Of a stretch of 38,360 nt of DNA, positions 24,435-32,218 are shown piece after piece. The position numbers and the translations under genes were made by a program. The notes under the pieces are model-generated. The model saw only the letters and a program-made list of their open reading frames with translations, was not told the DNA's origin and searched no databases. Origin of the DNA: Pseudomonas sp. BN417 (GTDB lineage Bacteria; Pseudomonadota; Gammaproteobacteria; Pseudomonadales; Pseudomonadaceae); NCBI RefSeq assembly GCF_029871205.1, contig NZ_SSOJ01000073.1:1-38360 (forward strand), written 5' to 3'. Each line of letters opens with the position of its first letter. The stretch's first letter is position 1.

Positions 24435-24461
24435 GCGCCCCGCCTTGTCTCGGCGGGGCGC
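24435..24461 (-). promoter_or_regulatory. Intercistronic hairpin between the ethanolamine permease and eutB
   Basis: A perfect 10-bp stem (GCGCCCCGCC with GGCGGGGCGC) and a 7-nt loop sits between the permease stop and the eutB ribosome-binding site. Without a following T-run it is more likely an mRNA-stability or processing element than a full terminator. Confidence 0.5.
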
Positions 24462-24469
24462 AACTTGCT

Positions 24470-25840
24470 TCAGGCGCGATTCAGCAGGGCATCGGCCGGT
24501 GCACTGGCGCGATGGTGGGCGGTGAACTGGAAGTAGATGTAACCGGCCACCATGAAGCCAAGGAAAATCAAACCGATCAAGGTATTGAACCAGGCCATGG
24601 CCAGCAGGCAGACCACCGCGAGGATCAGCGCAATGGCCGGCACCACCGGATAGCCCGGCGCGCGGAAGCTGCGCTCCAGGTTCGGCTCGCTGACACGCAG
24701 CTTGAACAGGCTGAGCATACTGATGATGTACATGACGATGGCGCCGAACACACTCATGGTGATCATCGCCGCCGTCAGGCTCATGCCTTGCAGGTTCACC
24801 AGGCCATCGCTGTAGATGGCGGCGATGCCGATCACGCCGCCGGCGATGATGGCGCGGTGCGGGGTCTGGAAGCGCGACAGCTTTGCCAGGCCGCGCGGCA
24901 GGTAGCCGGCGCGGGCCAGGGCGAAGAACTGCCGCGAGTAGCCGAGGATGATGCCGTGGAAGCTGGCCACCAGGCCGAACAGGCCGATCCACACCAGCAT
25001 GTGCATCCAGGTCGAGTCGTTGCCGACCACGGCTTTCATCGCCTGGGGCAGCGGGTCATTGATTCCGGAAAGCTGGCGCCAGTCGCCAACGCCGCCGGCC
25101 ATGATCATCACACCGATGGCGAGGAACACCAGGGTGAGGATGCCGGCGATGTAGGCGCGCGGGATGGTGCGTTTCGGGTCCTTGGCTTCTTCCGCCGCCA
25201 TGGCCGCACCTTCGATCGCGAGGAAGAACCAGATGGCGAACGGAATGGCGGCGAAGATGCCGGAGATCGCCGTGCCATTGAACTCGTTGGAGCCGGCCCA
25301 GCCATTGACCACGAAGTTGCTGAAGCTGAAGCCCGGCGCCACCACGCCCATGAACACCAGCAGTTCGGCCACGGCCAGGATGGTCACCACCAACTCGAAG
25401 GCGGCGGCGATGCTGACGCCGAGGATGTTCAGGGTCATGAACACGAAGTAGGCGCCCACGGCGGCGTGCCTCGGGTCCAGCTCCGGGTACTGCACGTTGA
25501 GGTAGGCGCCGATGGCCATGGCGATGGCCGGCGGGGCGAAGACGAACTCGATCAGGGTGGCGATCCCGGCGATCAGCCCGCCCTTCTCACCGAAGGCGCG
25601 GCGGCTGTAGGCGAAGGGGCCGCCGGCATGGGGAATGGCGGTGGTCAGTTCGGTGAAGCTGAAGATGAAGCAGGTGTACATGGTCGCCACCAGCAGCGCG
25701 GTGACCAGGAAGCCGAGGGTGCCGGCGGCGCCCCAGCCATAGCTCCAGCCGAAGTATTCGCCGGAGATCACCAGGCCTACGGCGATGCCCCAGAGATGCA
25801 AGGTGCCCAGTGTTGGTTTTAGTTGTTGTGTCGTGCTCAT
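24470..25840 (-). CDS. eat: Ethanolamine permease (APC superfamily)
   Basis: This 456-residue inner-membrane transporter has about twelve spans. The start is TLHLWGIAVGLVISGEYFGW, containing the substrate-site glycine/glutamate region typical of ethanolamine permeases. Later segments are AIPHAGGPFAYSRRAFGE (about 68-85), IPFAIWFFLAIEGAAMAAEE (about 197-216) and FHGIILGYSRQFFALARAGY. It imports ethanolamine for the downstream lyase. The ATG at 25840 has a GAGGAG site. In the remembered P. aeruginosa order this gene directly follows exaC; here 9.8 kb of other genes lie between, so a local promoter in 25841-26028 must be used or readthrough is lost. Confidence 0.92.
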   Translation of the reverse strand: MSTTQQLKPTLGTLHLWGIAVGLVISGEYFGWSYGWGAAGTLGFLVTALLVATMYTCFIFSFTELTTAIPHAGGPFAYSRRAFGEKGGLIAGIATLIEFVFAPPAIAMAIGAYLNVQYPELDPRHAAVGAYFVFMTLNILGVSIAAAFELVVTILAVAELLVFMGVVAPGFSFSNFVVNGWAGSNEFNGTAISGIFAAIPFAIWFFLAIEGAAMAAEEAKDPKRTIPRAYIAGILTLVFLAIGVMIMAGGVGDWRQLSGINDPLPQAMKAVVGNDSTWMHMLVWIGLFGLVASFHGIILGYSRQFFALARAGYLPRGLAKLSRFQTPHRAIIAGGVIGIAAIYSDGLVNLQGMSLTAAMITMSVFGAIVMYIISMLSLFKLRVSEPNLERSFRAPGYPVVPAIALILAVVCLLAMAWFNTLIGLIFLGFMVAGYIYFQFTAHHRASAPADALLNRA

Positions 25841-26028
25841 CGGGACTCCTCGCCCAAAGGGGCGGTGTTGGTGGATGACCTGGTCCGATCTTATCCAGCG
25901 TCCCTCCCCAGGACTTGACCCTGGACGGTCGTGTGCGGCCTGTGCGGTCAAGTCGCGCGGCACTGTTATCTATCAGGCCTTGTCCTGTGCCTATGACGAA
26001 TGTCGGGCAAGGGGCGCCATGGCCTGAG
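25841..26028. promoter_or_regulatory. Junction between the ethanolamine genes and the PLP cluster
   Basis: There are 188 bases without a gene. I searched the minus strand for a GG-N10-GC sigma-54 pattern and found none, unlike upstream of exaC. It must contain the permease promoter if the gene is expressed independently, and the 3' end of the mocR transcript. Confidence 0.4.
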
Positions 26029-27531
26029 CTACTTGCGGGTTAGGGCGTTGGCCAGGCGCAGCATCGCCGCTTCTATCTCATGGGCGGTCAGGGACGAGTA
26101 GCCCAGCAACCAGCCTTGTTTCTTTTCCGCGCCGGCGTACAGCCGGCTCAGCCCCGGCAGTTGCACGCCGGCGCTGGCGGCCTGGCGGATCGTCTGTTCT
26201 TCCGACCAACCGTCGGCCAGAAAGCAGGGAATCTGCAGCCCACCTTGTGGGCGCAGCGCCGTGACGATGCCCTCCAGGTGTTTGGTGATGGCGTCGAGCA
26301 TGATCGAGCGGCGCCCGGCATAGAGCTTGCGCATGGCTCGCACGTGTGAGTTGTAGTGCCCATCTTCCATGAAGCGCGCCAGGGTCAATTGGAGGATCTG
26401 CGGCGTATGCCCGTCCATGATGCTACGTGCAAAGGTGAAGGGTTTGATCAACTCGTAGGGCAGGACCATATAGCCCATGCGCAGGCCCGGGTAGAGGGTC
26501 TTGCTGAAGGTGCCCAGATAGATTGTCCGCTGGTACTTGTCCAAACCCTGGACGCAGGCAGTCGGCAGGCCGTCGTAGTGGAATTCGCTGTCGTAGTCGT
26601 CCTCGATGATCCACTTGCCACGCTCGGCGGCCCAGTTGATCAGTTCGAAGCGCCGCTCCAGATGTAAGGTTGCGCCCGTGGGGTACTGGTGCGACGGCGT
26701 TACATACACGCAATTGGCGCCGCTGCGGTCGGTCGACAGCAGGTCGGTGCGGATTCCCAGGGCATCCACATTGATGGGCACGACCTTGGTCTCGGCGGTC
26801 TCGAACGATTTTCTGGCTCCGAAGTAGCCGGGGTTTTCCAGCAGAATCGGCTTGCCAGCGTCCACCAGTAGCTGGGCACAGAGAAATAGTGCCTGACGGG
26901 TACTGCTCAGCACCAGGATCTGGTCGGGGGAACACTTGGCCCCACGCTCCAGGTTCAGGTAGGTGGCAATGGCCTTGCGCAGCGGCTCGGCGCCTTGGGG
27001 GTCGCCATGCAACAGTACATTGGCGCGGTAGTCCTTCATGGCCTGGCGCTGCAAGCGCTCCCAGACATCGGTGGGGAAGGTGCGGGTTTCCGGGAGGCCC
27101 GTGGCAAAGGCCTTGATCACCTGCTGGTCGCTGACGCCGCCACTGTCAAAGATCATCTGCCCGCGGCGGCTCAAGCCCGGCCCGGGTGAAGCAAGCACAT
27201 TGCGCCGGCTGCCTGGCGGGTTCATGCGCCGGCGCGTTGCGCCACGCAGCTCGGTGCCCACCGTTTCCGACACATAGCTGCCTGAGCCTTTGCGGCGCAC
27301 GATGAAGCCGTCCCGGTGCAGTTGCACGTAGGCGTTCTCCACGGTGTCGCGGGCAACCCCCAGCGACTTGGCCAGGGCGCGGGTGGCTGGCAGCTTGAGG
27401 CCCGGGTCAAGGGCACCGTCGAGGATCAGCACCCGCAGGGCGCGCTGGATCCGTTGGTGCAGGTCGAGCAGCTGGAACTCGGCATCGTTAAGCCGGATTT
27501 TCAGTGTTTCGAGCTCGAAGGTCTTTGCCAT
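26029..27531 (-). CDS. MocR-family regulator (GntR helix-turn-helix fused to aminotransferase fold), PdxR-like
   Basis: This 500-residue protein has a winged helix-turn-helix at about 25-95 (LKLPATRALAKSLGVARDTV then AYVQLHRDGFIVRRKGSGSY). A fold-type I aminotransferase domain follows (about 130-500), with the PLP-binding Lys near 344 in TFSKTLYPGLRMGY, Asn/Asp sites in YVTPSHQYPTG and the catalytic-like Asp in IIEDDYDSEFHYDG. MocR proteins sense PLP or PLP adducts of amino compounds. It is divergent from serC-like, with 133 bases between, and its cluster is made of PLP-family enzymes, which supports a PdxR-type role. The ATG at 27531 is preferred over the open frame to 27585, as family N-termini begin just before this point. 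Confidence 0.88.
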   Translation of the reverse strand: MAKTFELETLKIRLNDAEFQLLDLHQRIQRALRVLILDGALDPGLKLPATRALAKSLGVARDTVENAYVQLHRDGFIVRRKGSGSYVSETVGTELRGATRRRMNPPGSRRNVLASPGPGLSRRGQMIFDSGGVSDQQVIKAFATGLPETRTFPTDVWERLQRQAMKDYRANVLLHGDPQGAEPLRKAIATYLNLERGAKCSPDQILVLSSTRQALFLCAQLLVDAGKPILLENPGYFGARKSFETAETKVVPINVDALGIRTDLLSTDRSGANCVYVTPSHQYPTGATLHLERRFELINWAAERGKWIIEDDYDSEFHYDGLPTACVQGLDKYQRTIYLGTFSKTLYPGLRMGYMVLPYELIKPFTFARSIMDGHTPQILQLTLARFMEDGHYNSHVRAMRKLYAGRRSIMLDAITKHLEGIVTALRPQGGLQIPCFLADGWSEEQTIRQAASAGVQLPGLSRLYAGAEKKQGWLLGYSSLTAHEIEAAMLRLANALTRK

Positions 27532-27664
27532 GTGGTCTGCCCTGATCGCACAAAATGGCCTGCAACGGCAGGCCAGTCTATCCATAGACTCTGTTCGTCG
27601 CCAATGCGTTCTCGCGCGGCGCTCTTATGCCGTAATGGCGCGATTGATCAGGGTTGATAACGGT
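27532..27664. promoter_or_regulatory. Divergent promoter region mocR / serC-like with two palindromes
   Basis: Two adjacent perfect inverted repeats are visible: TGGCCTGC-AACG-GCAGGCCA (27556-27575) and AGTCTAT-CC-ATAGACT (27575-27590). A further pair CCCTGATC (27540-27547) and GATCAGGG (27646-27653) brackets the region. The motif GTGGTCTG (27532-27539) next to the mocR start recurs in the serC-transporter gap. These are candidate operators; which are used is unknown. Confidence 0.5.
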
Positions 27665-28747
27665 ATGGCAAGGTCTCACAACTTCAGCGCAGGCCCCACC
27701 GCGCTGCCTCTCGAAGTACTTCAGCAAGCCCATGAAGAGTTCTTCGACTTCGCTGGCACCGGCATGTCGGTGATGGAAATCAGTCATCGCTCCGAGGTGT
27801 TCATGGAGCTCGGCCATCAGGCCGAACAGGACCTGCGGGCAATTTTGCAGGTGCCCAGCCAATACAAGGTCCTGTTCGTTCAGGGCGGCGCTTCGATGCA
27901 GTTCGCCCAGGTGCCGATGAACCTGCTGGGCGACAAAGGCACGGCCGACTACCTGCATACTGGGTTGTGGTCGGGCAAGGCCATCCAGGCCGCCCAGCGC
28001 TACTGTGACGTGCGTGTTGCGGCCAGCAGCAAGGCTTCGGGTTTCGATCGCATCCCGTGCGCGGCCGACTACAACCTCAACCCCAATGCCGCCTACCTGC
28101 ACTACACCGAAAACGAAACCGTGCACGGCGCTCAGTTCGCCGACGTGCCGGACGCTTGCGTGCCCTTGGTATGCGATGCCTGTTCGAGCCTGCTGTCCAA
28201 GCCCATCGATGTTGCCAGGCATGGCCTGATCTACGCTGCGGCGCAGAAGAACATGGGCGCGGCGGGTTTGACCGTGGTGATCGTCGATGAGGCGTTGCTC
28301 GGCCGCGCCCTGGCGCTGACACCGGAGATTCTCGACTATGCGAGGATCGCCAAGGCCGAGTCGATGCTCAATACGCCGTCGACGTTCCCCTGGTACCTCA
28401 CTGGCCTGACCCTGAAGTGGGTGCTGCGACGCGGCGGCATCGCCAGTATCCACCAGCTCAACCAGACCAAGGCCGAGCTGCTCTACCGCACCATCGACGA
28501 CAGCGGCGGTTTCTACCGCAACCGTGTGGAGGCGCCGTTTCGTTCGATCAACAACGTACCCTTCGTGCTCGCCGACCCGGCGCTGGAGCCGGCCTTCCTG
28601 CGCCTGGCCGAACAGTCCGGGCTCATGGGGCTCAAGGGGCATGCCTCGGTCGGCGGCGTCAGGGCCAGCCTCTACAACGCGGTGACGCTGCAAGCGGTGC
28701 AGGCCCTGAGTGACTTCATGAAGGACTTCGCCCAGGTACACGGTTAG
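27665..28747 (+). CDS. serC: Phosphoserine aminotransferase-family protein with altered phosphate site
   Basis: The 360-residue fold-type I enzyme aligns with E. coli SerC nearly without gaps: NFSAGPTALP, SVMEISHRS (His41, Arg42), Trp102, PLP-Lys195 in AAAQKNMGAAG, and GGVRASLYNAV (Arg333, alpha-carboxylate site). SerC uses glutamate to aminate 3-phosphohydroxypyruvate. Here the KGHR segment that contacts the substrate phosphate in SerC reads KGHA (Ala327), removing one of its basic residues, so a non-phosphorylated or otherwise different substrate is possible. The start at 27665 matches the SerC N-terminus; an in-frame ATG at 27635 would add ten residues. A housekeeping serC is expected elsewhere in a Pseudomonas genome (near pheA). 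Confidence 0.85.
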   Translation: MARSHNFSAGPTALPLEVLQQAHEEFFDFAGTGMSVMEISHRSEVFMELGHQAEQDLRAILQVPSQYKVLFVQGGASMQFAQVPMNLLGDKGTADYLHTGLWSGKAIQAAQRYCDVRVAASSKASGFDRIPCAADYNLNPNAAYLHYTENETVHGAQFADVPDACVPLVCDACSSLLSKPIDVARHGLIYAAAQKNMGAAGLTVVIVDEALLGRALALTPEILDYARIAKAESMLNTPSTFPWYLTGLTLKWVLRRGGIASIHQLNQTKAELLYRTIDDSGGFYRNRVEAPFRSINNVPFVLADPALEPAFLRLAEQSGLMGLKGHASVGGVRASLYNAVTLQAVQALSDFMKDFAQVHG

Positions 28748-28875
28748 GCCGGAGTGGTCCAGTAAGTGGTCTGGTCATTAAGGCGAAAGTGTAGGGGCTA
28801 GACAAGCCATTGCGGCTCTATAAGTCAGCTTCCACCTGGGGCCGTGCACCCCGCTTTGCAAGGAGCAAGCAAACC
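28748..28875. promoter_or_regulatory. Gap between serC-like and the transporter, probable internal promoter
   Basis: There are 128 bases that are long for an intercistronic gap in this cluster. It holds the tandem AGTGGTCY repeats and an AAGGAGC ribosome-binding site at its end. Confidence 0.45.
28753..28776 (+). promoter_or_regulatory. Tandem AGTGGTCY repeats, candidate MocR/PdxR operator
   Basis: AGTGGTCC (28753-28760) and AGTGGTCT (28765-28772) are direct repeats with a 12-base period. They lie just after the serC-like stop and about 100 bases before the transporter start. From memory, PdxR operators in actinobacteria contain AAAGTGGTCTA-like motifs, and MocR proteins usually bind direct repeats. 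A related GTGGTCTG occurs at 27532. Confidence 0.45.
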
Positions 28876-30123
28876 ATGTCTTCTTCAGCACCCAGAGCCT
28901 CTCTGCACCTGAGCGATTTGACTCATCCGATCGTCGCCGGGCTGATTTCGGTCATCGTCAACTATGGCGGTACCTTCATTCTGGTGTTTCAGGCCGCCAA
29001 GGTGGCAGGGTTGAGCCCAGAACTCACGGCCTCGTGGGTATGGTCGGTGTCGATTGGCGTGGGCGTTACCGGGTTGCTCCTCAGCTGGATTTCCCGCGAG
29101 CCGATCATTACCGCCTGGTCGACTCCCGCAGCGGCATTTCTGGTGGTCGCCCTTGCCACCACGCCCTACGCAGAAGCGGTCGGCGCTTACCTGATCTCCG
29201 CTGCGGCGTTCGTGTTACTGGGTTTGTCCGGCTATTTCGAGAAGGTCATCCGACTGATCCCATCCGGGGTGTCCGCCGGGCTGCTCGCCGGCATCCTGCT
29301 GCAGTTTGGCATTGGCGCCTTTGGCGGCGTGAGCATCGACCCGCTGCTGGGCGGCCTGCTGATTGTCGCCTACGTGGTGCTCAAGCGATTTACCGCGCGC
29401 TATGCCGTGGTCGGCATCCTGGTATTGGGCGTGGCCTTCTTGCTGACCCAGGGGCGGGTGGATCTGTCAGGGTTGCAGCTGCAGTTGGCCGCGCCGGTGT
29501 TCACTATGCCGGTGTTCTCGCTAAATGCCTTGCTCAGCGTTGCGTTGCCACTCTTTCTGATTACCCTGACCGGCCAGTACATGCCGGGCATGCTGGTGCT
29601 GCGTAACGACGGCTTCCGCACCAGTGCCAACCCGATCGTCACGGTCACCGGCCTTGGTTCGTTGTTGATGGCCCCGTTCGGCTCCCACGCATTCAATATC
29701 GCCGCGATTACCGCCGCGATCTGTACCGGCAAGGAAGCCCACGAAGAACCTTCCAAACGTTGGATAGCCGGGATTGCCGCGGGGGTGTTCTACATCCTGG
29801 TGGGGATCTTCGGTGTGACCCTGGCCGCAGTGTTCATGGCCTTCCCGGCAACATTCATCACCACCCTGGCCGGGCTGGCTCTGCTGGGCACTATAGGCGG
29901 TAGCCTGGCCAGTGCCATGGCGGATGCCAAGTCCCGCGAGGCTTCACTGATCACCTTCCTGGCCGCCGCCGCCAATATCACCTTGTTCGGTATCGGTGGG
30001 GCGTTCTGGGGGCTGCTGATCGGCCTGCTGGCCTATGCCGTGCTCAACGGTCGCCTGCCACGTCGTCAGCCTGCCACTAACGTCGCCGATGCGACTGCCC
30101 GCAAAGGAGCCACCAACGGATGA
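28876..30123 (+). CDS. BenE/YdcO-family transporter
   Basis: This 415-residue inner-membrane protein has about twelve hydrophobic spans. BenE-family features are the start LTHPIVAGLISVIVNYGGTF, PIITAWSTPAAAFLV (about 72-86), KVIRLIPSGVSAGLLAGILL (about 119-138), TGQYMPGMLVLRNDGF and GSHAFNIAAITAAICTGKEA (about 272-291). Family members carry benzoate or related compounds with protons; YdcO of E. coli has no confirmed substrate. Here it probably moves the substrate or product of the PLP enzymes, and benzoate itself is not suggested by the neighbours. The yggS-like gene begins inside its stop codon (ATGA overlap), so the two are translationally coupled. Confidence 0.85.
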   Translation: MSSSAPRASLHLSDLTHPIVAGLISVIVNYGGTFILVFQAAKVAGLSPELTASWVWSVSIGVGVTGLLLSWISREPIITAWSTPAAAFLVVALATTPYAEAVGAYLISAAAFVLLGLSGYFEKVIRLIPSGVSAGLLAGILLQFGIGAFGGVSIDPLLGGLLIVAYVVLKRFTARYAVVGILVLGVAFLLTQGRVDLSGLQLQLAAPVFTMPVFSLNALLSVALPLFLITLTGQYMPGMLVLRNDGFRTSANPIVTVTGLGSLLMAPFGSHAFNIAAITAAICTGKEAHEEPSKRWIAGIAAGVFYILVGIFGVTLAAVFMAFPATFITTLAGLALLGTIGGSLASAMADAKSREASLITFLAAAANITLFGIGGAFWGLLIGLLAYAVLNGRLPRRQPATNVADATARKGATNG

Positions 30124-30974
30124 GCAGCCTTCTCGAACAGGCCGCCCCCCAGACCCTGCACGAGCGGCACGGGCGTTACCCGCAAGCCAATAGCGTCGAG
30201 GACTTTCGCCGCAACCTGTCCGCCGTCCAGCAGCGTATCGCCGATGCTTGTCGGCGCGTCGGTCGCGACCCGGCGAGCGTGCGTCTGTTGCCGGTGAGCA
30301 AAACCTTTGACGAAGCCCGCTTGCGCCTGGCCTACGCTGCCGGCTGTCGGCTGCTGGGCGAGAACAGGGTGCAGGATGCCCAGCGCAAAGCGCACGCCAT
30401 GGCCGATCTGAGCGACCTGCGCTGGTCGGTCATCGGTCACCTGCAGACCAACAAGGCCAAGCAGGTGGCGCGCTTTGCTTCCGAGTTTCAGGCTCTGGAC
30501 AGCCTGCGCGTGGCCGAGGCGCTGGACCGCCGCCTTCAAGCCGAAGGCCGGCAACTGGATGCGTTCGTCCAGGTAAACACTTCCGGCGAGGCCAGCAAGT
30601 ACGGTCTGGCTCCCGAGCACGTTGCCGGATTCCTGCAGGCGCTGCCCGCGTTCAGCGCGCTGCGCGTGCGTGGCCTGATGACCCTGGCGTTGTTCTCTGC
30701 CGATGTCGCCCGGGTGCGCCCCTGTTTCGTGCTGCTGCGTGAGCTGCGCGAGCGCCTGCGCCAGCATGCACCGGCCGCAATCAGCCTGGACGAGCTGTCG
30801 ATGGGCATGTCCGGTGATTTCGAGGTCGCCATTGAAGAGGGCGCCACCGTCGTGCGCGTTGGTCAGGCCATCTTTGGCGCCCGGGCCATGCCCGATGCCT
30901 ATTACTGGCCTACGGCGGATGCCTCTCCCGCCAGAGATGAGCAACCACCATCAACAATCCATGAATGCTTTTGA
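30120..30974 (+). CDS. YggS/PLPBP-family PLP homeostasis protein
   Basis: This 284-residue fold-type III PLP carrier of the YggS (PLPHP/PROSC) family manages free PLP and amino/keto-acid balance and is not an enzyme. Motifs are LLPVSK (PLP Lys61), LLGENRVQDAQRKA, WSVIGHLQTNKAKQV, and LDELSMGMSGDFEVAIEEGA followed by TVVRVGQAIFGAR. E. coli YggS has 234 residues. The extra length here is an N-terminal extension of about 25 residues and a C-terminal tail of about 25. It overlaps the transporter stop by 4 bases. A yggS gene in an inducible PLP-enzyme cluster, away from pilT/proC where pseudomonads normally keep it, suggests local demand for PLP handling. Confidence 0.88.
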   Translation: MSSLLEQAAPQTLHERHGRYPQANSVEDFRRNLSAVQQRIADACRRVGRDPASVRLLPVSKTFDEARLRLAYAAGCRLLGENRVQDAQRKAHAMADLSDLRWSVIGHLQTNKAKQVARFASEFQALDSLRVAEALDRRLQAEGRQLDAFVQVNTSGEASKYGLAPEHVAGFLQALPAFSALRVRGLMTLALFSADVARVRPCFVLLRELRERLRQHAPAAISLDELSMGMSGDFEVAIEEGATVVRVGQAIFGARAMPDAYYWPTADASPARDEQPPSTIHECF

Positions 30975-30999
30975 TCCGTGACCTACTGGAAGGAATGCC

Positions 31000-32172
31000 G
31001 TGACCTCATCACCCTCGTACCTCATGCAGACCTATGCACGTCAGCCTGTCTCGTTCGCCCGAGGCGAGGGCGCGCGCCTGTGGGACACGCAAGGGGTCGA
31101 GTATCTGGACGCAATCGCCGGCGTGGCGGTAACCAGTCTGGGTCATGCCAACCCCGAGATCGCCGCGGCCATTGCCGACCAGGCCGGCCAATTGCTGCAC
31201 ACCACCAACATGTTCCGTATCCCGTGGCAGGAGCAACTGGGCCAGCGACTGTGCGGTCTCTCGGGCATGAAGCGAGCATTCTTCTGCAACTCGGGCGCCG
31301 AGGCCAACGAGGCCGCGCTCAAGCTGGCCCGCTTGCACGCCAACGCCAGGCAGGTCGCCCAGCCTCAGATCCTGGTGACGGAAAACAGTTTTCACGGACG
31401 TACCCTCGCGACCCTGGCCGCCACCGGCAACCCGGCTGTACGGCGCGGTTTCGAACCCTTGATGCCGGGCTTTTTGCGGGTGCCCTACAACGACATCGAA
31501 GCCGTGCGCAACGCCGCCGCGCAGTCACCCGACATCGTCGCCGTGCTGGTCGAGCCGGTGCAGGGCGAGGGCGGGGTGCACCCGGCATCCGCCGCTTACT
31601 TGCAGGCTTTGCGTCAACTGTGCAACCAGCACGACTGGTTGCTGATGACCGATGAAGTGCAGACCGGCATGGGACGCACCGGCGAGTGGTTCGGCTTCCA
31701 GCATGCCGGGATCGTGCCTGACGTGATGACCTTGGCCAAGGCCCTGGGCAATGGCTTCCCGATCGGGGCTTGCCTGGCGCGTGACAAGGCGGCCGAGCTG
31801 TTTTCCCCGGGCCACCATGCCTCGACCTTCGGAGGCAATCCGCTGGCCTGCCGGGTTGGCTGCACGGTGCTCAACATCATGGAGCGAGAGCGCAGCCCGC
31901 AACGTGCCGCCAGCCTCGGCCGGCGCCTGCTGGCAGGCTTGCAGGAAGCCCTCGGCAACCATCCCGAAGTGCTTGCGGTGCGCGGCCTGGGCCTGATGGT
32001 CGGAATTGAGCTGAACCGCAACTGCGTTGAGCTGGTCGGCCGTGCAAGGGACGAACAGCGACTGTTGGTCACCGTCACCCGCGGCACCACTGTTCGCCTG
32101 CTGCCGCCGCTGATTTGCGATGAAGCGCAGATCGACGACATCGTCGAGCGCATCACCCGGTTGCTGGCGTAG
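31000..32172 (+). CDS. argD: Class III aminotransferase, acetylornithine aminotransferase (ArgD) type
   Basis: This 390-residue fold-type I enzyme shows [18 protein letters not shown] (94-111), [26 protein letters not shown] (184-196), [12 protein letters not shown] (217-228; Asp218 binds the pyridine nitrogen) and [13 protein letters not shown] with PLP-Lys247. It transfers the amino group between an omega-amino compound such as N-acetylornithine and 2-oxoglutarate. The sequence follows the ArgD branch closely, though with few arginine genes nearby it may act on another omega-amino acid. The start is GTG at 31000 with AAGGA upstream; an ATG at 31024 is an alternative. It is the fourth gene of the plus-strand cluster, 25 bases after yggS-like. 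The symbol marks the family, not a proven role. Confidence 0.87.
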   Translation: MTSSPSYLMQTYARQPVSFARGEGARLWDTQGVEYLDAIAGVAVTSLGHANPEIAAAIADQAGQLLHTTNMFRIPWQEQLGQRLCGLSGMKRAFFCNSGAEANEAALKLARLHANARQVAQPQILVTENSFHGRTLATLAATGNPAVRRGFEPLMPGFLRVPYNDIEAVRNAAAQSPDIVAVLVEPVQGEGGVHPASAAYLQALRQLCNQHDWLLMTDEVQTGMGRTGEWFGFQHAGIVPDVMTLAKALGNGFPIGACLARDKAAELFSPGHHASTFGGNPLACRVGCTVLNIMERERSPQRAASLGRRLLAGLQEALGNHPEVLAVRGLGLMVGIELNRNCVELVGRARDEQRLLVTVTRGTTVRLLPPLICDEAQIDDIVERITRLLA

Positions 32173-32218
32173 CTGGCACTGGCAGCAAGGTAATTTCCCC
32201 ACTACAGGACCTATCGTC

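Noticed and set aside
22990-24525. 511-codon plus-strand open frame
   Set aside because: It is antisense to eutB, which is unambiguous; rich in Gly, Val, His and Gln without motifs.
25841-26028. Sigma-54 promoter of the ethanolamine permease
   Set aside because: No GG-N10-GC arrangement was found on the minus strand in this interval.
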